A stretch of DNA of 64,000 nucleotides from contig OZ029917.1 of assembly GCA_964023275.1 (NCBI GenBank), forward strand, positions 26,726,505 to 26,790,504. The letters run 5' to 3'. A program made the position numbers and the translations under genes. Every line of letters begins with the position of its first letter. Within the stretch, counting starts at the first letter, position 1. This DNA comes from Norana najaformis (lineage: Eukaryota > Annelida > Clitellata > Crassiclitellata > Hormogastridae). The notes under the pieces are model-generated. The model was not told the origin of the DNA. It was given only the letters and a program-made list of their open reading frames with translations, and did not search any database. Below are positions 1 to 12,100 of the stretch, one piece after another.

Positions 1-256
1 AGGGTGAAATTATTTTGGATTCTGGAATGTACTGATAAAACAATTGGGCAAAACGTCAGTTTGCTAACTTCGGGAGTGTGTATCTTGTATGCAAGCTCTG
101 AATCCGTCGCCTGGGTGCAGTGGGTTCAGGCTCTACGGGTTAAATGTTCACAGCTGATTAACTGTGTATAGCTCCATGGCTAGCAGAAAGTTCAAAATCC
201 AAAATGATGTGTTTATGGATTACGAAATATTTAAATGCATAATGACTTCTTTTAAG

Positions 257-301
<45 letters not shown>

Positions 302-1166
302 CAAACAAACAAACAAACAAATCACATGACAGATCGAAAAATGTGTGTGAACTAAACTATGTTGAAAATTTGCTCCAAGATAAATGGCTTTGCTTTTAGA
401 AAACAGGACCAACTGTTGAAATGTCACTCATTTAGGATTAATCTCAAATGACAAAGGCTTGTTGACAAACGCACACAATGACATCAGCTATGCATTGCTT
501 ATTGGTAAAGTAAGAGCCATTCTTTATCCTTCTCCATTTACATCTTTCTGGATTGCATACGTCTGCCATAAAGGATATATTTTTGCCCAGATGTCCTTTG
601 ATTATTGAAAGTTTTTCTCTATGCAAATCATAGTTGTCTCTTATCTAATAACTAACTGTACAGTTAAAAAAGGTAAGGCAGGTAAGGCAAGGCAAATTAA
701 TTGCTTATTTATCATGTGCCTGAGAACAAACACAAAAAATACAAAGTCAACGACTGAAGAGTCAGTCCTTCTGGACTGCATGCAGTAACAGGGCATCATC
801 AATGCCACATGATGCACCGGGATTTAAATGCTGGACACAGAGTGAATGGGACAACATGCATTATCAATCTACCACTGTGAAGGTGGTAAAGGGCAAAGTG
901 GATAATTTTGATAAAAACCTTTTATTATACAAAGCAGATGCTTATTCTGATCCATTTAGATACCTTGTTCTGCAGTCATGGACCCTTGGATACGGAAACA
1001 AATCTGAGTCCATCTAGTGACAATTACAGCTAAGAACTTAAACGGCCAATATTTCTGTCAGCAGTGCCTTTGAAAAGTTCATAAGAAATTCAGAGAATTT
1101 CATTCAGCCAGCTGTAATCACAATTTAATATCTCATTGTAGAAAGCAGTTTCTAGAAATTAAACAG
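1..1166. other. Intergenic flank downstream of ASZ1
   Basis: I see no gene here. The stretch holds a CT/AAAC microsatellite near position 258 and, on the minus strand, an AATAAA-type signal at about 921-926. That signal lies about 240 bases past the ASZ1 stop and could be its polyadenylation signal. The short ORFs at 158-427 and 802-1017 have no recognisable domain and look like chance. Confidence 0.5.
258..321. repeat. Compound (CT)n(AAAC)n microsatellite
   Basis: About 20 uninterrupted CT units are followed directly by about six AAAC units. The (ER)n-like peptide in one minus-strand frame is a product of this repeat, not of a gene. Confidence 0.95.
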
Positions 1167-4100
1167 TTAAGTGCGTTGGCTAAATGACTGGGAAGACCAA
1201 GGCCTGAAGCCTTTCTTGATGAGCCAGGAAATTGTCAAGATGCAGGTTAATGCTCCTCCACCCATCAGTGCAACACGTTTCCAGTTGACTTTTGGCTTCT
1301 TCGACACTTTCTTGAAAGATGTGAGATCCTCGGGTGTGAAATTCAAATCAGGACAAAGCTGAAAACACAGAACATCTCTTTGAAAAACAATCACTAACAA
1401 TCACTTTAAAGACCTGGCAGCCTGTTTTGTTGGGCCTACATGAGGCTCATAGCTGGTCATCAAATGTCACTACTGGTGCACTGTGGGCCTGCCGTGGGCC
1501 CAATGAACATGGCTGTTTGGGTACAGACAGCAAAAAGATATACCTTCTGCTACACACAACCATACATCACAATGAAATCTAATCTAAAGACTTCTATAGT
1601 GCCATTACCATAATGCCCAAGGCATCAGTTGAAGGTTGCTTCAAGTCAGAACTGCAATCCAAAATCACAATCCATTGGAGAAGCCAGGTCAAATTCCTAT
1701 AGGTCAAAGAAACCAGAAGCCAGGCTATGGTGGGTAAGCAAGTTGAAACACATGAGTCACAGAACTGACTGAAAAAAATAGAACTTTGCAGGAAATTCCA
1801 AAGTCGTGAAATACCTTACACTACATAGGCCTACATAGAATGCTGAAATGAGGTTAACCATATGGGTGCGGTTATACATGAAACAATGAAACAAACTGCA
1901 GAGGCGAGTATTACAACTTAGCTGGCAATTTCTGTAGCCTCAGTCACCAAACACTGATGAACCCTGTAGTATTTGAAGGAAGAGTAGTATTTGAATGTCA
2001 CACAATGTGTACTGTGATGGCCAAATTGTTAGCTTGCTTACTGAGTCATCTAATTAATATATACAATGTCTCTCAGGCAATACTTATCATTTGGTACTAC
2101 TGTGAGCTAAGGAAGAGGCAAGCCTTGGGATCAAGTGTTACAAAGTTTTGTGTTCACGTTTAACAAAAAATATTGATCAACACAAAAGGAATGCTCAGTC
2201 CTTTCCAGCATCAATAGTTTTTAGTTGAAATTAGTTCCTTTATCATGAAACTAATAACATGGAAATATCGCTTAACATGCAAAAATGTTGGTCTCATGGA
2301 AGAAAATGCCACACAAAACCTTGGACAACACAAAATGTTGATATATTTTCAAAATTTGGCTCTGCTCATCCAAAGTGAAACAGTTGAATTTTGTTTCAGG
2401 TTGTACTGTTGGGCCTGTGTGCTGGTGGCAGCTGAGATATTCAAGTGACAATTTGGCCTGCACCTTTTATACCTCACCAGCTCACAAAATCAGTCCAAGA
2501 CTTACACTTGCCATCTGCAATCAGGAAATCTTGGATTCAGTGACACCAAAGCATGCAAAGATCTTTGGATTGGCATCAACTGTCAATTGCAGTAAGACAG
2601 CTACTGACAAACGTACATATTTAGTGACCTGAAGGAGATCTGAATGCTGCAACTTCTGCCTTCTGCCAGTGAGCGTAACCATCTGCTGCAGACATCATTC
2701 AACTGTCGCCATGCTTTGTTATCAGTGTAACAAAAACGTGGAACTCTCAACATGGTGTAAACCATCAGCTCTGAATGGGACTCTGTTGGTTGGGTTTTAA
2801 GTGCATGTGACTTTTCCAGTTACCTGAGCATTATTTGCTTACAAAAGAACTTAATTGTCGTTTTAATAATTTAGTTTTGCGAAAGCAACTTCAAGAGGTA
2901 CTTGGAGAGCACTGTAGAGATGTTCAGTTACACATGTTCATTTTGTACAGCTTCCTTGTTCCAATTGTTAGATCTTATGTCGTCACACAACAGTTGTCTA
3001 TCTATCTATTTAAAATCTGAAAAACCCTGAAACACAGAAAATGTTCATTTACTACTAATCACGATTGCAAATAAACAATAATCAGTAACAATAATTAGGA
3101 ACAGCAATTATACTAATCATAGAGAGTGTGTTAACTAACTCCTCGTAACTGCAGGCGAAATCCAACGAGCTCATGGTACAAAGCCTGAACGCTTGCCAAA
3201 GCATCTGCTGTGCTTGAACAAAGTTCACGAATGTGAATGGGATCCTGCAAAGTAACACCATCAATGCATACAAACAGAGTATACAAACAGAGCATACAAA
3301 CAGAGCATACAAACAGAGCATACAAACACAGCATACAAACACAGCATACAAACAGAGCATACAAACAGAGCATACAAACAGAGCATACAAACAGAGCATA
3401 CAAACAGAGCATACAAACAGAGCACACAAACAGAGCACACAAACAGAGCACACAAACAGAGCACACAAACAGAGCACACAAACAGAGCATACAAACAGAG
3501 CATACAAACAGAGCATACAAACAGAGCACACAAACAGAGCACACAAACAGAGCACACAAACAGAGCACACAAACAGAGCACACAAACAGAGCATACAAAC
3601 AGAGCATACAAACAGAGCACACAAACAGAGCACACAAACAGAGCACACAAACAGAGCACACAAACAGAGCACACAAACAGAGCACACAAACAGAGCACAC
3701 AAACAGAGCATACAAACAGAGCATACAAACAGAGCATACAAACAGAACATACAAACAGAGCATACAAACAGAGCATACAAACAGAGCATACAAACAAACA
3801 GAGCATACAAACAAACAGAGCATACAAACAAACAGAGCATACAAACAAACAGAGCATACAAACAAACAGAGCATACAAACAAACAGAGCATACAAACAGA
3901 GCATACAAACAGAGCATATAAACAGAGCATACAAACAGAGCATACAAACAGAGCATACAAACACAGCATACAAACAGAGCATACAAACAGAGCATACAAA
4001 CAGAGCATACAAACAGAGCATACAAACACAGCATACAAACAGAGCATACAAACAGAGCATACAAACAGAGCACACAAACAGAGCACACAAACAGAGCACA

Positions 4101-6114
4101 CAAACAGAGCACACAAACAGAGCACACAAACAGAGCATACAAACAGAGCATACAAACAGAGCATACAAACAGAGCATACAAACAGAGCACACAAACAGAG
4201 CACACAAACAGAGCACACAAACAGAGCACACAAACAGAGCACACAAACAGAGCACACAAACAGAGCACACAAACAGAGCATACAAACAGAGCATACAAAC
4301 AGAGCATACAAACAGAGCATACAAACAGAGCATACAAACAAACAGAGCATACAAACAAACAGAGCATACAAACAAACAGAGCATACAAACAAACAGAGCA
4401 TACAAACAAACAGAGCATACAAACAAACAGAGCATACAAACAAACAGAGCATACAAACAAACAGAGCATACAAACAGAGCATACAAACAGAGCATACAAA
4501 CAGAGCATACAAACAGAGCATACAAACAGAGCATACAAACAGAGCATACAAACAGAGCACACAAACAGAGCACACAAACAGAGCACACAAACAGAGCACA
4601 CAAACAGAGCACACAAACAGAGCACACAAACAGAGCATACAAACAGAGCATACAAACAGAGCATACAAACAGAGCATACAAACAGAGCATACAAACAGAG
4701 CATACAAACAAACAGAGCATACAAACAAACAGAGCATACAAACAAACAGAGCATACAAACAAACAGAGCATACAAACAAACAGAGCATACAAACAAACAG
4801 AGCATACAAACAAACAGAGCATACAAACAAACAGAGCATACAAACAGAGCATACAAACAGAGCATACAAACAGAGCATACAAACAGAGCATACAAACAGA
4901 GCATACAAACAGAGCATACAAACAGAGCATACAAACAGAGCATACAAAGTAGCAGAATATCAGGAAAAAGATGCAACATTATAAACAGTTTAACAAGTAT
5001 AACTTTGTATACAGTTCTACAGTTATGAAACTAACAGCATAAAACTTTATATAGGCCTACAGTTAAAACTATATCACCGGAAGTAAAATAACTGAAAAAT
5101 GTATGACATAAACTATCTAAAACTCATAAAAATCGCTCACGTTTCCAGTGTTATTAGTTAATGTTTCCCCAGTAAGCTATAAATAACCCTAATATAGTCA
5201 CTATTTATAACAGGGCACATTTTAATCGCGTTAACTTTGTTTTCCACCACACTGGCCGTCAACAGTGTTAACACATTGGCCGCGTGCCAATTTTTTATAT
5301 AGGTGCGGCAAACATAGGCCAAAAAACACAGAACACGTGAGGGACGTGTTAACACGTCCCACAATTGTTTTTATTTTTTTTTGACATCCTTTTGTTCAAA
5401 GAATCAAAAATAACGGTTCCTTTTGTGTTTATCTTACTACCTCACTGTAGGACATCTAGAGATCACGTTCAGTGTGATAATGTTTGAAGCATAGTACTAC
5501 ACATAGTACATTCAGTTTTCGGCATATATGTGATATACCAGGCCCTAGAGTGTCCAAAATAATCGTATATGCATTTAGTAGGTGATAGAACATGTCCACT
5601 ATTACTACTAAACAGCAGGAATTATTACTGGGACACTGGGAACTGCCCAGACACAGCTGATACCAGATGGACGTGTATACACGTCCGTGTGTATATATAT
5701 ATATATACATATATGTATCGATCTTGGCTTCACAGCTGAGGCCGAACAATATTCTGGCGCCTAGTTCCTCCAAGCTTCTTGTAGAGAATATATGCATCTG
5801 CTACATCCATGTAAATCATCTGTAGGTCTATCTTTCTGAAACAATTCAATAACTTTCTCAATGGAGCGTAACGAGGCTAAAAATCAGTCCATTTGGTTCA
5901 TTCATTCTTCGGCATATATATATATATATATATATATATGATAGAGTATCCAAAATAATCGTATATGCATTCGGTAGGTGGCAGCACTTGTCCACTATTA
6001 CTACCAAGCGTTGAAATGCCTAAAAACAGCTGATACCAGAGGGACGTATATACACGTCCGTACTAAGGCTAAAAATTAGTCCATTTGGTCCATTCAGTCT
6101 TCGGCATATATGTG

Positions 6115-6179
<65 letters not shown>

Positions 6180-9100
6180 GATAGAGAGAGTCCAAAATAA
6201 TCGTATATGTACTCAGTAGGTGGCAGAACATATCCACTATTATTACCAAGCGGCAGGAATTACTACTGGGACGCTGAACTGCCTAGAAAGGTTGCTACCT
6301 AAGGGACGTGTTTACACATCCGTAGAGTCCCAGCTATACAAATGAGGGACGTGTTAACACGTCCCTCGCGTCCAGCGTGTTAAAGAAACCTTTGTACCTG
6401 ATCACTTCAACAATCAATTTATTGCAATCAATAAACAATTCATTCACAATCAACTCACAACTGCACAAACTTTTAACTGGGCACATTTTTAAATTCAGAA
6501 TTTGATCATTTACTGCCCAGATGAAAATTGTGTTTTAGACATAATTATCCTACTTTCATTCAAACTGTTAGCATCTCATCAACATTGTTACACCTATTAT
6601 TATTACGTTGACAAGATTAATCCCACTATTATGTATTCTGCACCGTTGATCACATCATTAATGCAGCATTATTTTATCAGCAACATGACCTTATCTGCAA
6701 CATTATATGTTGGGGGTTAAAAAATATTGGCTACATTATTATATCCGCAACATCACAATAATTTGATTTTGTTCAAATAACCTTCCGCCAAGGACGATAA
6801 CAAATGAATCAATCAAACACTCACTGGGGAATCTAGAACAATGCGTTTATCTTCATTTATTCGATCAGAAATATATCCAACAGAGCTCCCTGCAAACCCC
6901 AGGTGTCGCTTAAGGTTGGACAGCATTGCAACACCCTCAGAACAGCTGAAATATCAAAGAAATTAAAAATCAAGGCAATTCAAATTAAGCACACAGCTCA
7001 AAATTTTAAGCAAAGGCTCATTCCATGTCAAAGCAACCAATAAAGACAATTTTACACCATCTTGCAGATCTTTCTAATATTTTCCCACATCATCCTCACT
7101 AAAACAATGTGAAAGGTTAAATTTTTACCAGAATATCTTGTTTTTTGATGGGAACGTGAATTTTTGAAGTTCTTGATGAAAACACAGTGTTCAATGATAC
7201 TGAATGATTCACAGTGTTTTGGTGTTGTAACTTTGGAACTAAAAAAGACCGGAGGTCAACAATTTTTTATACTTAAACAGTTTCTATTGTTTTAAAATGC
7301 AACAGTTTTGAGTGCAGCTATTTCAGAAAAATACAAAAACTAGCAAATACTGCACCAAAAACTGATTTTGCTAAATTTTGTCATGGATAGTGAAGATATG
7401 AAATAGCTTCATTTTACTTTAACTAAGACATGTGTGTTATTCAAATACATACTGCATTGGTGATTATATTCACAAGATATGTAAGCAGTTTTTATCATGC
7501 ACTATCATGTCAGGGTGGCCCTACGTACGGTATACAGCTGCCCCAAGAGTGAATGTTAACAGCAAATAACACACTATATTTGGAATTCACTTTGGCAAAG
7601 ACTATGGCTAGTTATATTGCAAATTTCAAACATAGCTCAAACCTAATTAGACACAAAAGAGGAAGAATAGTTTGGAGCAAAAAAAGAATGGCATATTTGT
7701 GCTTACTTTATTGAAAGGTATTTTACATTTAAATATTAAAATATGTCTAACATGTGTATCAAATATTGTTATATTTGTTGATGAAATATGCTCATTTATG
7801 TGATACACTGAGTAAATAAATGCCATCTGCCAGCTAAAATTTATTCAAATATTTTCCAAAACATTAAATATCTTTCAACATGTTGAAATCAGTCAACTTC
7901 ACCAGGTGGTTGATAAAGAACAGATCAAACAGCAACATGAAATCTGAAGCACATCTAGTCATGGGAATGGTCAGTGCATGTGCCAAGTAGCAAGTGTTAT
8001 TTACTGTAGAAAATGTCAAAAATGTCAAATGTTTACTGCGGAAAATGTCAGAAAATGTCAAACATTTGCTGGTAAAATGTCACCTTTCACTGTTTTTAGT
8101 AGGATTATTTTATGAAATAAATATGAAAAGATCTGAAAGAGTGTGATGTATAGCTCTGAATGACTTCAACTGGAATGCCTAGTTGAATTTACTCACTCAT
8201 CTGAATAATTACGATAATTAAGTTTAATTTAAACCAAATGTAATGTAAGCAGTGTTAATGTCTAGTCCAGTAACTGTAAAAAGAACAGCATATGACCCAC
8301 AAAGTATCAGTGAATGGTCTCTTCACATCGAAGCATATTTCCTATTGCAACTGATCCAGTGAGTGATCAACCAAGAGAAAATGAGTTTGGAACCGAGGTC
8401 CTGAGTAACAATTAACACCATCCACTTAGCCACTTCTGCAATCTTCTCTTCATTACTCTCAGTTTGGTAAGTTTATTTATGAATTCAGATCACAAAAATT
8501 CACTTATGAAGAGAAAAACCTTTTGGACAACAATTATTTTTCCAAAACTATGCATTGGATTGGTTTCATTTAAGGTATTGTTTCTTTATCAGGCTTTAAC
8601 TTAACTCTGCTTTTCAAAGCAGTCAATGTAATAAACCATTTCATAAATTCCTTATCCAAGTTATTTTAGGAAGTCCTTGAATGCAAGCAAAGTAACAATT
8701 AATTGGCATGTAATGTAATGCAATTAAACCTTAGATTGCATTGAATAAATTATCTGGAAATAGGTTCAAGCTGACCTGATTTTCTTGTTGTAATGTGCAA
8801 GTGGGACTGAAGCAGACTTAAATTTCTTTTTGTGTGTATCGTTAATAGCATCCAGAATGCACTTTCGGACATCTGCTTTAAAGACGCCCAACTAAAAAGA
8901 AGCAAAAGGTGGCACCACTGACAATATTGAAATATTGAACAGAAAGTCTTCAGCAAGCCAGCTTCCTTGATTTCAAGATTAAAGACAGCAGAGGCTCAGT
9001 AGTTAACCGAAACTCGGTAGTTAAGCCAAAACCTTCTTCACACATTTCTAAAGCCTTAAATATCAGCAGCTTAATATTAATTATTATTGAACAGACATTT

Positions 9101-12100
9101 TTAAAGCGCACAACAAAACAACAGCCTCAAAGGCACGTGCAATGGCCCTAAAAAAGTCTACCAAGTAATATCATGGTTTACAGATTAATAGGAATGCACA
9201 GAAATTGAGGAAGACCTATTAAAAATGTAAGTTTTAAGCTTCTTTTTAAAACTTGTTATGAAAGCATGTTATCTTTGATGCTTGGGGGTAAGGATTTCCA
9301 CACTGTGGGGCAAGAGTAACAAATTCCATGAGAGCCAAATGTAGTGTAAATCTTTGGAACCATGAGATTTCGGTTTGTCGCAGAATGTAAGCAGAATCGA
9401 CCAGGAACTGTCGCAACCGAATGCAGAACCTGGATAGATAGGATGGAGCCAGTCCATGTTGGCATTTGTAGGCAATCATAGCTAGTTTGTAGTTAAGTCT
9501 TTGTGGAAAAGACAGCCAATGTAATTGCTGCCTCATCAGATCTGACACACTGGCTGAACTGGGCAGATAAAGTACGAGTTGCGCGGCAGCATGCAAGACA
9601 GAATGAAGTTTGCTGTATAAGTATCAGGGTAAACCTGCTAGAATACCGTTACAGTAATCAAGTTGACACATAACCAAAGCTTGCCCCAAGGCATGCGCGT
9701 TCTGAGTAAGCGAATGACGAACAGCACGCAGTTGATGAATATGGTAGAAGCAGACACTGGTCAAGCGATTGATATGCAAGGTTGGGATCTGTGGTTGTCA
9801 ACTAGAACTCCGAGGTCACATACGCAAGTTGACGGGGCAATATAGACATCAGATAGCAGCACTGGATTACTTTCGATATAAATGACAGATGAATGCTTAT
9901 TAATAAGTGATGCTACATAAATGCAAGGAAGTGTTTCACTGCATAACATTCCAAATGTTTGAAATGGAAAATAAGACATATAAGTCACTTCGATGCAGCC
10001 TAATTCCAATGAACCTATTATCAGGAAAACTTTACTTTGAAAGAAATGGATGAACCACAAAAATTGCAATTATATTTCCACTGACAATGTGAAAAATTAA
10101 TTAGTGATATGTGAAACATTAATTGTCTCCGGAAAAACACTGGATTTGAATGACTGACCTGGCAAAGGTCTGATTCAGTCATCTGAAGGAATTCTTTGAA
10201 GGTCAACTTGTGCTGATGGAAAAGAGGAATGAGGTCTCCAAGATCCAAACCCATCAGAAACAACTCCAAGTCCCCACAGGTTGTAGATAACCTGGATCAA
10301 TAACATTACAAACAACAAATCAATCAATGAAATGACTTCAGCTCATCAAAATACTTCCAAAACACACCGGTATGCAAGATTCTTAAGCATATAACCAGTG
10401 ATAAAAGAGGCCTGCTAGTACCTAAGTAAATATGAAAGTGTTAATAATAAATGATGCTTTGGCAGCATCTGAGTTACAGTACAACCCTACTTTGATAAAC
10501 AGACAAGTCTCAACTCCATCTACAAGTGAACTTCATCCAATTTTTAACTCTGCCACTTTGATCAAGGTTTGGTAAATAAGCAGGTTCCACTAACTTTTTG
10601 GGTGCTGCAGAAATACAACACAATCACAACACTTTTACAATTACAGTCGAGTTACAACCCACATTCCAAATGAACTCCTTACCAAACCAACAACCACTTT
10701 ATCTAAAGATGCTTTTTTAATACATAAGGCACACTCACACAGTTCCCTGATTACGCAAGGCCATTCCTCCAGAAGCATCACAGATCAGTTTACGTGATGT
10801 GCTGACAGCAGGATTGGCAGGAAATGACGGTGGCTCTGTTTTTCTATCTGAAGCATCAAATCTCAATTTTCTGGAAGATGCTTCACTGGAACTGGCCAGG
10901 TGCAGTAGAGATGAGTCGGCTTTTACCCCTGAACCTTCCAAGTGTGGTTTAGGCTGTGGCATATAGCTCTCACTGGCCTCGAATGGCAAATGTGACAGCG
11001 AATCCACCATGGTCCAGTCAACTGAGATCGACGACAAAGAAGCAGAATCTTGCTTCATTGGATTTGTGAGGTCTTTTAGAATTTCAACTACCTATATGCA
11101 CAAACCTCAAAATCAAAATGAAACCTGAAGTAATTGCACATTAACTTCTTGACTCAACAAATACTGCCACAGGCAGTCATTATATTTCATGATCCAAACT
11201 CTTCACATATACAGAACAACCCTGGATTAGGAATTCTTGCCATACATGACCCACTCTGCCAAAATCAGCCTAAGTTTCACAACACAATTTTCTAGAAATG
11301 GTCTGGAAAGGTGTCTCAGATTGAAGTCAAACATTCCGACTTTTTAACAAGTATTTTGGTCAAACATACCCTTATATATATTTGTCTTGTCTTTCGCCAT
11401 CTTCGATCCGAAGTTGGGCTGCACAATGAACCATCAGTTTATAGATGTTTCTCTCTTCCGTTGACCTCAGTAACTGATTCATAGTTAATCCTGTCCAAGA
11501 CCTTATGTTCTTAATCCAGGCTGTTTGTGGTCTTCCACATGCTCGCGATCCAGATGTTGTACTCTGCATTATTTCTTTCACCTAACAGTCTCCATTTTCC
11601 TCATAATAAGACCAAAATTTGTCAACTTGCTTGACTAGATGTTACTTAACAGTTGACATTTCATGCCAGTTTCTTCCAGTACACATGCATTGGTTTTCCT
11701 TGCCATCCAAGAAACCCTAAGTATCTGCCTCAGTTCCTTCATTTCAAATCCATTTATCCTCATTTCATCTGTTCTCTTGATGGTCCACCCTTTGCAACCA
11801 TAAGTTGCAACTAGCCATATCAGTGCCCTCAAAAGTCTAATTTTAGTTGTAACTGGTAAACCATGACTTTTCCGTTCCCATGATTCCTTGACCTTTATTC
11901 AATCTAGCTCAGATTTCCTTAGTGCATTCTGCTTCCTCTGCGATGAGAGATCCAAGGAATGTATCAACCTTTTCCAGCTGTTCACCCTGGACCTTGATAC
12001 TGAATCTAGCAGCGTCCACTCCCATCACCTTTGTCTTGTCTATATTAATCAACAATCCAAATTTCTGGCTAACCAGATCAAGGCGAACGACCAACTCCTG

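Noticed and set aside
158-427. 89-residue frame with an (ER)n run
   Set aside because: It is the translation of the CT microsatellite.
3267-4948. CRISPR-like array
   Set aside because: Units are adjacent with no unique spacers, and the genome is animal.
3082-4984. Five long ORFs of 571 to 621 codons across the minisatellite
   Set aside because: They are translations of a stop-free 13-bp repeat in several frames and both strands, with no non-repeat domain of their own. Part of one tail is the genuine ASZ1 exon 10.
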